DNA of 64,000 nucleotides from Corylus avellana (lineage: Eukaryota > Streptophyta > Magnoliopsida > Fagales > Betulaceae): the NCBI RefSeq assembly GCF_901000735.1, contig NC_081547.1, forward strand, positions 13,552,091 through 13,616,090, in the 5' to 3' direction. A program made the position numbers and the translations under genes. How positions within the stretch are numbered: position 1 is the first letter of the stretch; every line of letters starts with the position of its first letter. Positions 1-10,028 of this stretch are shown here, one piece after another. A model generated the notes under the pieces. It worked only from the letters and a program-made list of their open reading frames with translations. It was not told where the DNA came from and did not search any database.

Positions 1-2251
1 AGACCATCTTGATTTAAGCTTTCCAGGGAAGAGTTTCAATCTTGAATTATACAGCAAAACCTTTTGTCCTACTTGAAACTCCTTCCTAATGAGTTGTTTG
101 TCATGATATGCTTTGGTTCTATCTTTGTAGAGTTTGGCATTCTCATATGCATCACGCCTTAATTCCTCCAGTTCGTTTAGTTGGAGCTTCCTCGTGTCGC
201 CAGCTTGCTTCATATCGAAGTTAAACTTCCTGATGGCCCAATACGCTTTGTGTTCCAATTCTACTGGTAGATGACATGCTTTCCCAAAAACCAATCGATA
301 TGGAGACATGCCGATCGGTGTCTTGTAGGCAGTCCTGTAAGCCCATAGTGCATCGTTCAAGCGTAGTGACCAATCCTTTCTATTGGGGTTTATTGTCCTT
401 TCAAGGATGCCTTTGATTTCTCTATTGTTGATCTCCACCTGGCCACTGGTTTGGGGATGATATGGAGTGCCAACCTTATGAGTGATGCCATATTTCTTCG
501 TCACAGAAGTAAAAGCATAGTTGTTAAAGTGGCTTCCCCCATCAATAATGATTGCCCTGGGTGTTCCAAATCTGGCAAAGATATTTTCCTGCAGAAACTT
601 CACAACCACTCTGTGATCATTAGTCCTTGAGGGGACAGCTTCGACCCATTTAGACACATAATGCACACCCACAAGAATATATAAATAGCCAAATGAATTA
701 GGAAATGGTCCCATGAAGTCAATACCCCACACATCGAAGAGTTCTACAACCTGAATATTTTGCAATGGCATTTGATTTCTAAATGAGATGTTACCTGTCC
801 GTTGGCATTTATCACAAGAGCTGCAAAACAAGAAAGCGTCTTTAAACATATTAGGCCAATAAAACCCAGATTGTAATACCTTAAATGCTGTTCTTTCGGC
901 CCTAAACTGTCCACCACAAGCAAACTGGTGACAGTGCTACAAAATACTCAAGTGCTCATCTTCTGGGACACATCTTCTAATGATTTGATCAGGGCAGAAT
1001 TTGAATAGATAGGGGTCATCCCAATGGTATTGTCTAGCTGTAGATTTTAACCGCTTCCTTTCTTGGCTAGACATATCTGGAGGAAAAACCTTGGCAGTGA
1101 TGTAATTTACTATATCTGCATACCATGAGAGTTGGATATCAACTGCAAACAACTGTTCATCTGGAAAATTTTCATTTAGTGGGAGCTCATCTTCTTCCTC
1201 CTCATGGAGTAATCTGGATAAGTGATCTGCCACCACGTTCTCACTACCTTTCTTGTCTCTAATTTCAAGGTCAAATTCTTGTAGTAGTAATACCCATCTG
1301 ATCAGTCGTGGTTTGGCATCTTTCTTGGTAAACAAATATCTCAATGCAGCATGATCAGTGAATACAATAACCTTAGACCCAATTAGGTATGACCTGAACT
1401 TTTCTAAAGCAAATATGACAGCTAATAATTCTTTCTCAGTAGTGGAATAATTCAGCTGGGCATCATTTAATGTTCTAGAGGCATAATAAATGGCATGAGG
1501 TACCTTATTGATCCTTTGACCCAAAACGGCTCCCACGGCAAAGTCACTGGCATCACACATGAGTTCAAAGGGTAAGCTCCAATCCGGTGCTCGCATAATT
1601 GGTGCAGAGGTGAGAAGCATTTTTAATGTGTTGAAAGCCGTCATGCATTCTTTGGTCCAGTCAAACTTTGCTTCCTTCCCAAGCAATGTACAGAAGGGTC
1701 TAGAGATCTTTGAGAAATCCTTGATAAACCTTCTATAGAACCCGGCATGCCCAAGAAAACTCCTTTCCCCCTTGACTGTCAGAGGTGGGGGAAGTTTGGA
1801 GATGATTTCTATCTTGGCCTTATCCACTTCTATGCCCTTGCTTGAAATAGCATGACCCAATACAATTCCTTGTTCAACCATGAAGTGACATTTTTCCCAA
1901 TTTAGTACTAGGTTGCATTCTTCACACCGCTTGAGAACATTCTTCAAATGGTGGAGACATTCATCAAAACTAGACCCAAAAATGCTAAAGTCATCCATAA
2001 AGACCTTAATGGTTTTTTCTACCATGTCTGAAAAAATGCTCATCATGCATCTCTGGAATGTAGCTGGGGCATTGCAAAAACCAAATGGCATCCTTTTGTA
2101 GGCGAATGTGCCAAAAGGACATGTGAAGGTGGTCTTTACCTGATCCTCTGGTGTTATTGCAATTTGATTGTAACCACTATAACCATCCAAAAAACAGTAG
2201 TGGCTATGGCCAGCTAATCTTTCTAGCATTTGGTCAATGAATGGTAATGGA
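1..2251 (-). pseudogene. pol: Element A pol: RT, RNase H, integrase (interrupted)
   Basis: One reading frame runs from the gap to the window edge and is broken by a single TAG at 937-939. The part right of the stop holds reverse transcriptase (active site FMDDF, then the thumb with [17 protein letters not shown]) and RNase H ([32 protein letters not shown]). The part left of it reads, in the same frame, as integrase: a zinc-finger region, catalytic Asp in IDFMGPF, second Asp in IIDGGSHF and Glu in [11 protein letters not shown], then a C-terminal domain ending [14 protein letters not shown]. In the zinc finger the second His of the HHCC set is Gln (GGQF against GGHF in element H). The N-terminal half of RT is lost in the gap. 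The stop and the His loss make this copy non-autonomous. Confidence 0.88.
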
Positions 2252-2351
2252 NNNNNNNNNNNNNNNNNNNNNNNNNNNNNNNNNNNNNNNNNNNNNNNNN
2301 NNNNNNNNNNNNNNNNNNNNNNNNNNNNNNNNNNNNNNNNNNNNNNNNNNN
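2252..2351. other. Assembly gap inside element A
   Basis: This is a run of 100 N. Aligning the flanks with element H puts the left edge at about 31818 and the right edge at about 34519 of H, so roughly 2.7 kb of gag, protease and RT is expected where 100 N stand. Confidence 0.9.
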
Positions 2352-2717
2352 ATCCTTAGGGCATCCTCAATGAATCCAGTCAATTTAACAGTGGAACAGA
2401 TTGCGAGAAATTCATTGAGGAAGTTGTAAGGGTTTTCAGTGCTAAGCCCTAGAAAGGATGGTAAACTTCGTATGGTGCTAGGCTTGATCTCATAGTGGGT
2501 TGCCGTGGCGTTCGGCAGCCTGAGACATGAGGGGGGTAGTGTATGTGGTAGGGAGATAGTAATCTCTCAAAGCCACAGGGTTACCGTCACCCATGGTCTC
2601 AGTGGAAGGCTCTTCTAGCAAATTAGAATTCCTTTTGGTTCTAGTTTCTCAAAGAGTGCGTTCAAGTTCGAGGTCGCAAGGAATTAATGGAAAAGACAAA
2701 GAACGGCGACCTAACAT
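2352..2717 (-). pseudogene. gag: Element A gag, N-terminal fragment
   Basis: From an ATG at 2715-2717 the minus strand encodes MLGRRSLSFPLIPCDLELE, matching the first residues of the gag of element H (34883 leftwards). A TGA follows about 22 codons in. Further on, a one-base shift moves the homologous reading (the segment with THYEIKP in H) to another frame. The fragment stops at the gap. In H this part leads into a Retrotrans_gag domain. It is a decayed gag start, not a functional gene. Confidence 0.8.
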
Positions 2718-3118
2718 AAACTAAAAATAAATATAGAAATGGAAACAAAAACAGAAAATAAAAACACACTAAGACAGAGAAGTAAAGCTCACAAACGGCC
2801 TTTAGGTGCGTTGGAATTTGGATGCAGACTGCTACTGATGCGCTCGATCTCATTGCAGGGTGTGCTCGAGCGTACTGCCGCATGTGGAGTGCGAGCGCAG
2901 GAGTTGAGGGCTCGAGCGCAGCTTGCTGAATTCCTGCTGGAGTGCGTACTTGCGCACGATTGCGCTTGATCGTAGTCATAGGGAAGGGCAGCTACGTACC
3001 TGAGTGATGATAAAAAAAAAAAAAAAACAACAAAAACAAAACTAAGATTAGAAATCAAAGAAAAATAGTAATTAATCTAAAATTAATTCTTTAAAACTTG
3101 ATAATGAAACCGTTAAGC
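2718..3118 (-). repeat. Element A leader with GCTCGAGCGC-type palindromes
   Basis: This is untranslated leader between the primer-binding region and gag. 2838-2970 carries a run of short imperfect palindromes such as GTGCTCGAGCGTAC, GGGCTCGAGCGCAG and TGCGCACGATTGCGC, the same motif class found in every Asp-primed gypsy element here. Short open frames across it are products of this repeat. No gene is seen. Confidence 0.6.
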
Positions 3119-3193
3119 GGCCCCTGGGTTGGATGGTAAGTATTCCTACCTGTCACGTGGGTGACTCGAGTTCGATCCCCAGCAACGGCGCCA
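3119..3193 (+). other. tRNA-Asp(GTC)-derived sequence fused to the primer-binding site
   Basis: Element A's primer site would normally hold only the 18 bases matching a tRNA 3' end (TCCCCGGCAACGGCGCCA in element H). Here the match continues upstream: D-loop-like TGGTAAGTAT, an anticodon arm with stem CCTAC/GTGGG, loop CTGTCAC and anticodon GTC at 3152-3154, then TTCGATCCC, and finally GCCA. The 5' acceptor strand (GGCCCCT) does not pair with the 3' strand (CAACGGC) and the T stem has mismatches, so it is not a working tRNA gene. The encoded CCA, which plant nuclear tRNA genes lack, fits an origin in a mature tRNA. Confidence 0.8.
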
Positions 3194-3198
3194 AAAAT

Positions 3199-4544
3199 TG
3201 ATGTGGTATTTATGTGACCAAAAATATCAATTATAAAATTACCACTCACAATAGAACGAATTCCGTAGGATAGGGCTATATTGAGGATGTCGAACCTCAA
3301 AGACTGCAGGGGTTTAGATATCAAATTTATGAGAATTAAAAATTAACTTAATGTAAAGAAAATTGATTTGATTTGTGTAAATTTAAAAGCATAAAATAAA
3401 CACAAAAGAGAAAGTGAACTATGAGAGAGAGAGAGAGAGAGAGTAGGGTAGTAACTTCACCACTATTCGCACATCAATGGTTAACCATATTTAATCCAAG
3501 AAATTCATTCTATGCATGCTATAAACAAACAAGAAAATATCTTATTAAAGAATTAGGATAATCAATCTTCGGTTGGCACGGACTGTCCACCAAACCACTA
3601 AGTTGCGGCACGACCCGTCTTCCCTAAGTATAAATTATCTAATTCTTAAATAAGTTTCATACAACTAATGTAATAGTATAACCCATATTTGGTTTGCACA
3701 GACCGTCTACCTAAATTACACTAAACTAGGGTGTAGTACAATCTGTCTTCCCTAGGTATGGCCTATCTAATCCTATTAATCATATGTCAATTAAAAACCG
3801 TTGTATAATCATCATTCCTATGATCATAGAAAATAAGAATGATTTGAGTTCAATAAGAGTAAAAATACTTTCTAAGACAAGATAAGAATTTCACTCATAT
3901 TGAATTTGAAATTTAAGAACAATTGCATTAAACGTTCAGAACAAAATCAACTTGTAGCAATTCTCATAATTATACAACCAACATGCATAAATTGAAAATC
4001 TATAAATTAAATACATTCAAACCATTGTGCTTGGATATGGTTACATCAATACCCCATGAAGGGTTTTAGTCGCTCATGATCTTCTAAGCTCCAAAGACAA
4101 ATTTCTGATTTCTAGCTCTGGGAAGTTGTGTGTCGGTTTGCAATGTTTAGAGGCCTATTTATAGGGATTAGGAGAACCCTAAAAACCCTAGAAACCCTAG
4201 GAAAACCAGAGGTCAGTCTTCCAGTCCAATTGGGAAATTGAAAACCAATTCCAAGCTGTAAATGGATTCTTGTCGTGCACTGTACGCCCGTGTGAGCTAG
4301 AGCACAGGTATGCTCGATCCTGGACTGCATGCGCTCGAGCGCATGCATGCTTGATCCCTAATGCAGCTGCGCTCGATCGTGGTACCAGAATGTGTCCAGT
4401 ATTGCCTTTTAAGCCCAATTTTCAATGGTTTACCAATTAAAACCTGAAACGCAAAAATAAAACAAAAATCAAACAAATAACAATGCTAAGGAATTAACAT
4501 ATGCAAGTTAATGGGCTTGAATGTGCATCATTCAGCGCTTATCA
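3199..4544 (-). repeat. Element A 5' LTR
   Basis: The LTR starts TGATGTGGTA beside the primer site and ends GCGCTTATCA, the same termini as both LTRs of element H. It contains a GA microsatellite (about 3425-3443), a TATA-like CTATAAATAG on the minus strand (4154-4163), repeated CACGACCCGTCTTCCCTA-type motifs, and GCTCGAGCGC palindromes at 4270-4385. Length 1346 bp against 1413 bp in H. Confidence 0.85.
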
Positions 4545-4834
4545 GCGTTGATATTGCTATCTTATTTTCAGACAATGATTTGGGGCTATAATATGTTTAT
4601 TTTGATGATCAGTCTTTGACCATACGTTTGATAAGTTATTTATGATATGATGTTTTATCTCTACTCTGGTGATTATACTTGTGGAATTTAGTTATTGTGT
4701 GGTTTAAAGTCTTCCGCTCTATTCTCTCATTTAGGAGAGATAATGATCCATGAGTTTTGTCCAGTGAGGGATGTAGGCTGGGAGACGAACCATGGAGTCA
4801 ATTATCATTTAATTGATTTCCACGGGGTGTTACA
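4545..4834 (+). repeat. Fragment of a gypsy-type LTR
   Basis: The block ends CCACGGGGTGTTACA, a typical terminus of plant gypsy LTRs, and abuts copia LTR sequence at 4835. It matches neither the copia 3' LTR nor element A. Its left part was presumably displaced when element A inserted. No coding sequence is seen. Confidence 0.45.
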
Positions 4835-5003
4835 AGAACGCAGTTAAAACAGCAGAAGTTTCTGGGCTCCATTGTATCCTAGAGAAAAATTTGCTGTAAC
4901 CCAATTGCATACAAATTTTGGTAGGGGCAGATATTTTCTTAAGGAAAGTGACTTTGTAACACACTTTAGTAGCATTTTCGTTTTATCCTTTATTTGTATA
5001 ACA
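4835..5003 (+). repeat. Copia-1 5' LTR remnant
   Basis: Only the terminal part of the LTR remains. It aligns with the end of the 3' LTR (about 12671-12847), for example the shared CTCCATTGTATCCTAGAG, and finishes TTTGTATAACA. No initiator-Met primer site is recognisable after it. Confidence 0.75.
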
Positions 5004-5012
5004 ATCTTAAGA

Positions 5013-5885
5013 AATGTTTTTTGCTTCAATGGCACCACAATCCCTAAAGAACTTGTTGCGGATTTCACCAAACTCGAAAGGTTTGATGGACCTTTGTTCA
5101 AGAGGTGGCAGAAGAAGATGCATTTCCTCCTTGCTGGAATTAGGGTGGCTTACGTGCTAACAACTCTAAAGCCTGTTGCATATGAGAACGAGACGATTTT
5201 TGAGACTCGGGCAAGGATGAAGTGGGAGCAAGACGACTACATCAGCGAGGGTCATATCTGCAATGCTATGGTGGAATCTCTGTTCGACATCTACCAAAGC
5301 AAATCGACGGCCAAAGATGTCTAGGATGCACTCGAGGCTACGTATCTTTTAGAAGATGCTACAAGTAAGAAATTCTCTAAATTTATGAATTATAGAATGG
5401 TTGATGCTAGGGATATTGTTGAATAATTTAACGAAATTCTGCATATTTTGAGTCAATATAGCCAGCATAACATGAAGATGGATGAAGAAATTGTTGTCTC
5501 ATCCATCATTGACAAATTTCTTCTCTCCTGGAAAGATTAAAAGAAAATTCTGAAATACAAAAAGGAGGAGATAACTGTTGATCAGTTAGGCCAGTACTTT
5601 TAGATTGAGGAAGAATTGAAGATAAGAGGGAATGAAGAACAAGGATTTCTATCCTCAAAAGTGCATATGGTGGAGGAAGGTTCTTCTTCAAAGAAACCCT
5701 TTTAGAAGAAAAAGCCCTTTCAGAAGAAGAGGACGAGCTTCCAAAACAAGAACCAGAACTAGAACCATGATAAGAAAGCGAAATTCGCTTGCTATCATTG
5801 CGGTAAACAAGGCTACTTCAAGAAGAATTGTCGTTTTTTGCAGAAGAAATAGCAGGCTTCTGAATCAAAATAGTTTGTGGCCATG
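5013..5885 (+). pseudogene. gag: Copia-1 gag pseudogene
   Basis: The frame beginning near 5020 encodes a copia Gag (UBN2/Retrotran_gag_2 type): IPKELVADFTKLERFDG, RWQKKMHFLL, then KWEQDDYISEGHICNAM and SLFDIYQSKSTAKDV. A TAG at 5322-5324 and further in-frame stops interrupt it. The only ATG close to the usual start is out of frame with the homologous part. At 5790-5835 a nucleocapsid knuckle reads CYHCGKQGYFKKNC, with Tyr in place of the zinc-binding His. Gag would package the RNA in virus-like particles; this copy cannot. Confidence 0.8.
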
Positions 5886-6179
5886 ATATTCGAGATCTTC
5901 ATGGTCGAAGAAGGTGGTTCGTGGTGGATTAACTCATGTGCTTCAAAGCATGTCTGCAAGGAGAGGAGTTTATTCAAGACCTTTGAAGCAGTGGAGGATG
6001 GCTGTGTTCTCTTCATAGAAAATTCCACCACTGCTGTTGTGAAAGGCAAAGGAATAGTGAATTTGGAATTCACTTCTGGGAAAGTTCTTACCCTTACTGA
6101 TGTGTATTATGTTCTTGACATTAGGAGGAACCTTGTGTCTGGGGATATTCTTAATAAATTCGGATTTAAGTGTCTTTGA
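5886..6179 (+). pseudogene. Copia-1 protease, catalytic site lost
   Basis: The frame encodes WWINSCASKHVC, then FKTFEAVEDGCVLFIENS, VKGKGIVNLEFTSGKV and LTDVYYVLDIRRNLVSGD, the normal course of a copia aspartic protease. The usual active site WWIDSGA is here WINSCAS: the catalytic Asp is Asn and the Gly is Cys, so the enzyme would be dead even if translated. A TGA closes the frame at 6177-6179. Confidence 0.8.
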
Positions 6180-6189
6180 GTCAGATTAG

Positions 6190-7442
6190 TTTGTGCTGAC
6201 CAAATGGGGTGTTTTTGTTGGCAAGGGGTATTTGTTTCAGGGCATATTCAAACTCAATTTGGTTAATAAAGTTGTGAATTCTGCTTATATGATTAACTCA
6301 ATTTCTTTGTGGCATGATAGATTAGGACATGTTAATACTAGAAAATTGCATGATATGTCTGTTTTAAATTTGATTCCTCATTTCGTGAATGATATGGTTG
6401 ACAAATGTAGAATTTGTTTGAAAACAAAGATTACCGGGAAATCTTTCCAAAAATTGATAGATCTTCTACATTATTGCAACTTGTGCATAGTGATATTTGT
6501 GACACTCATAGCAATCCTACAAGAGGAGGTAAGAAAATGTTTTGTAACCTTCTTTTTTCGAAATTTTGCTATGTTTATATTCCGTTTTCAAAAGATGAAG
6601 TTCTGGAAAATTTTAAAGTTTACAAAACAGAAGTGGAAAATCAATGTGATGTCAGAATTAAATCCCTTAGATCCGATAGAGGAGGAGAATTTTATTTTCC
6701 TTCCTATTGTGAATATGTAGGTGTTATTCATGAAACATCCAATGCTTTATAATCCACGTCAAAATGGAGTTGCTGAAAGAAAAAATAGAACCTTAGTTGA
6801 AATGGTAAACATCGTGCTTTGTAATTATGGACTTAATAAAAGTTTTTTTTTAGTTGAAGTGCTCTTTACAACGTGCCATATATTAAATAGAGTACTATAA
6901 AAGAAATCCAAGGTTACCCCATATGAATTATGGAAGAAAAGAAAATCCGATTTTAATTATTTTAAGATATGAGGGTGCAGGGCTATTGTCAAATTACCTG
7001 AACAAAAAATCAGGAAATTTGGACAAAAAACCATTGAATGTATTTTCTTGGGTTATGTTCATCACAACAAGGTTATAGGTTCTTAGTTGTTGAACCTAAT
7101 AATTCTGTTGAGGTAAATATTGTTATAGAATCCAGAGATGTAGAATTTTATGAAAATTGATCCACATCAATTCCATCTATAAATGATAAGATGGTGGAAC
7201 CTATTAGAAATAACAATGAATCTGGCGAGCCAAGTGAACCCTTTGAAATAAGGAGTAAAAGAATGAGAAAAGAAAAATCTTTTGGACCAGATTTCATTGT
7301 ATATTTGGTTGAAGGATCTAAAGATTCATCTTGTAAACAAAAGATGATCTCACCTAATATAGATTCAGATTTTTTGACGTATGAAAAGGCTATGAAATCA
7401 CAAGATTTTGCATTTTGGAAAGAAGTGATAAATGATGAGATG
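6190..7442 (+). pseudogene. Copia-1 integrase pseudogene
   Basis: The zinc-binding part is visible as LWHDRLGHVNTRKLHDM followed by CRICLKTK (HHCC). The core continues after a frameshift near 6478: LVHSDICD (first Asp), RSDRGGEF (second Asp), and after another shift GVAERKNRT with the catalytic Glu at about 6763-6789. The distal part, KSQDFAFWKEVINDEMDS, is cut by the solo LTR at 7448. Several stops lie between 6750 and 7190. Confidence 0.8.
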
Positions 7443-7447
7443 GATTC

Positions 7448-9039
7448 TGTTAGGTGTATTTTGGCCTTATTTAATGATATTTGTAATTTTTCATTCTTCC
7501 TCAAGCGTTGGGGTGATTGGATGTTTGGTAGTGCTCCCTATCTTCAATTCAGATGGGGCGTCATAACAGGCTCGTGACGGGACTTCGAGAATTGCCTCAG
7601 CCTATGTGTCATATGGCACGTCAAGACGGGCTTATGATGGGACACAGTGAAGAGCTCTTGGCTTTCTCGTCAGATAGGTGTCAGGACGGAAATGTGACGG
7701 AACTATAGAAGGAACTCCCTGGTTCCTCGTTAGATGCCTCGTCAAGACGAACTCATAACAAGGCTGAGTTGATTTTACTCTCCACGTCATGAACCAGTTC
7801 ATTTCCCGTTAAGACGAGAAAAAGGATTTTGTCTCCATTGGATGCACGTCAAGACGTGAGGTATAGTTTCCATGGTATCTTGGTTTTCTTCCTTGATTTA
7901 TCTTCCCATTGCTCTTGAAAAAGCATTGGATGTGTTTACAAAAGTGTTCTACATTGTTTCAGTACTTGGACATCACCCGGACATCCATTGGGCATTACTT
8001 GGAAGTGATTAGGTCATTTGGGCGTCATAATGGGATACGTGATGAGAAAACAGGGAGTCACTTCCAAATTCCCATCATAATGGGTTTGAATCTCGTTAGG
8101 ACACAGCTAATTTCTGCAGAAAGTTTAGAACCATTTTTGACTTGGCAAACGTCTGAATTTGAAGATACTCATTCGAGGTAAAGTTGTATATCTGGGAAAT
8201 AGCTTTCTAGAGAGGTTGAGTGTACATCATTTGGAGCTCGGATGAAGAATTTATGTCCAAAATACCCAGACTAGTTTTGGCTCTCCAAATGACTTTTCAG
8301 CTTTATGACAAGTTTGCCATTTCTCTTTGTATATAAAGAAAATGAGGCCCATTTGAGAAGGTTAGACCTCCAAGAACGAAAATAATAAGGGAGAGTCTCC
8401 AGAGAAGGTGGATTATCTCTTTATGTTGATCCAAGAGGGATTAGGTTGGAAGCCATCTTTGCTTTCCCCCTCTTGATGGTTGTCAAGCCTTTTTCCATGC
8501 TTCACCACTTTTGCACCAAGTGGAGTTCCTAAAAAGCTTGAAGCTTTTCACCATTTGGAGTTTTTGTTTTTGATTTCAAACCACACCATACACATCACTC
8601 AACCGCAAATAAGTCTAACAAAATGGTCGGTAAGGAGATGCGCTGGATGAAGGTGGTCACGATAGAGACAAGCTGGGAGGTTTGTCGTTCTTACTAAGTT
8701 TAGAGGTGCTCAAGGGTATGGATATCATCTATTCTGTAACTGTGAATCTTCATATAGTGATTTTCTGGGTTTGGCTGCCCCGAAATGGGTTTTCCCTTTG
8801 ATGGGTTCAAAGGGTTTTCCACTTCGTCAACAAATCTTGTGTTGTGGTTGTGCGGATGTTCTTTATTGTTGTGTTGATTTAATCTTAAGCATAGCTATTT
8901 ATTTTCCTTATATAAGTTGCTTTGCATTTAAGGTTGCTTTAATTCCATTGTGCATGCTATGTGTTTGATGAATGGCTTAGTTCCATATTTTATTTATTTG
9001 GCAATTTAGGGGTAGAACATGATCCTCATTGTTCTTTCA
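7448..9039 (+). mobile_element. Solo LTR in copia-1, TSD GATTC
   Basis: The 1592-bp insertion begins TGTTAGGTGT and ends GTTCTTTCA. It is flanked by the 5-bp direct repeat GATTC (7443-7447 and 9040-9044) and interrupts the copia frame cleanly between integrase and RT. The 3' third has LTR-like features: TATATAAAG near 8331 and a region with CTGCCCCGAAATGGG and GGGTTTTCCACTTCG typical of copia LTR ends. No coding region is seen. The same insertion is in copia-2 (23756-25332). It also starts GT and ends AG when shifted, but TG...CA plus the duplication favour an LTR over an intron. Confidence 0.82.
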
Positions 9040-9826
9040 GATTCTATAATGGGAGGATACTAGTAGATTTACCCCCTAGTTCCATACCTATTGGTTGTAA
9101 ATGGATTTTTAAGAGAAAATTGAAGGTAGAAGAAACCATAGAAAAATTCAAAGCAAGGTTAGTAGCTAAAGGTTTTAAACAAAAAAAAAAAAAAAAGGTT
9201 TGGATTATTTTGATACTCATGCTCCTGTTGCTAGGATTGCTACCATTAGAACATTAATTGCATTAGCATCCATTTATAATTTTGAAATTCATCAAATGGA
9301 TGTTAAAACTGCGTTTTTAAATGATGAGCTAGAAGAAGAGATTTATATGCATCAACCTGAGGGATTTGTTTTGCCTAATCAAGAACGAAAAGTTTGTAAA
9401 TTGGTTATATCCCTCTATGGTCTTAAACAAGCTCCCAAACAGTGGCATGAAAAGTTTGATAAAGTTGTGATTGCAAATGGATTTAAAATCCATGATTTTG
9501 ATAAGTGTGTATATAGTAAGTTATATAAAAATCAAGGGGTCATTATATGTTTATACGTTGATGACAAGTTGATTTTTGGGACTGATTGTGAGAGCATTGA
9601 AAATACCAAGATATTCTTGTCTTCCAGCTTTGACATGAAAGACTTGGGTATTGCTGATGTAATTCTTGATATTAGAATTATAAGAAATGAGAATGGATTA
9701 ATTCTTAATTAATCACATTATGTTGAAAAGGTTCTTAAAAGGTTTAATCAATTTGATTGTAAACCTGTGAGTACACCTTTTGATGCTAGCATGAAATTGT
9801 ATCCAAATACTGGTGAGTAGTAGATC
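9040..9826 (+). pseudogene. Copia-1 reverse transcriptase pseudogene
   Basis: After the solo LTR the copia frame resumes with LVDLPPSSIPIGCKWIFKRK and FKARLVAKGFKQK. A run of 16 A (9181-9196) then puts the rest out of frame. From 9200 it continues: DYFDTHAPVARIATIRTLI, QMDVKTAFLNDELEEEIYM, SLYGLKQAPKQWHEKF and the active site LYVDDKLIFG (about 9549-9578). A TAA at about 9710-9712 stands where copia-2 has CAG. The join to RNase H at 9757-9765 (TTTGATTGTAAACC) is the uninterrupted target site of element H. Confidence 0.85.
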
Positions 9827-10028
9827 AATTGGAATATGCTAGAGTTATTGGTTGTTTGACGAATGCAATGACATGCACTAGACCTGACATTGCATATGCA
9901 ATGGGTAAAATGAGTAGATATACTAATAACCCTAGTCATATTCATTGGAGTGTTGTACACAGGATTCTTAAATATTTAACAATGACCACGGATTATGGTA
10001 TATTGTACAATGGATATTTTACGGTATT
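9827..10028 (+). pseudogene. Copia-1 RNase H, 5' part
   Basis: The frame encodes EYARVIGCLTNAMTCTRPDI and KMSRYTNNPSHIHWSVVHRI, the connection/RNase H region of copia, up to YGILYNGYFTVF, where the solo LTR at 10029 begins. The remainder resumes at 11427. Confidence 0.8.

Larger units (their letters stand above)
1..4544 (-). mobile_element. Element A: partial Athila-like Ty3/gypsy retrotransposon
   Basis: This is a minus-strand LTR retrotransposon cut off by the left edge of the window. From right to left it reads 5' LTR (3199-4544), tRNA-Asp primer-binding region, untranslated leader, start of gag, a 100-N gap, then the RT, RNase H and integrase part of pol. The order of domains (integrase last) and the RT active site FMDDF place it in Ty3/gypsy. 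Similarity to the complete element at 26050-36618 supports the Athila-like assignment. The 3' LTR lies outside the window, so no target duplication can be checked; the five bases right of the LTR are GCGTT. Confidence 0.9.

Noticed and set aside
3119..3193. Functional tRNA-Asp gene
   Set aside because: The acceptor stem does not pair, the T stem has mismatches, CCA is encoded and it lies exactly at a primer-binding site.
7448..9039. Possible spliceosomal intron in copia-1 (GT...AG can be drawn)
   Set aside because: The same segment reads TG...CA with a perfect 5-bp direct repeat GATTC and has LTR-like internal sequence, which explains it better than an intron.
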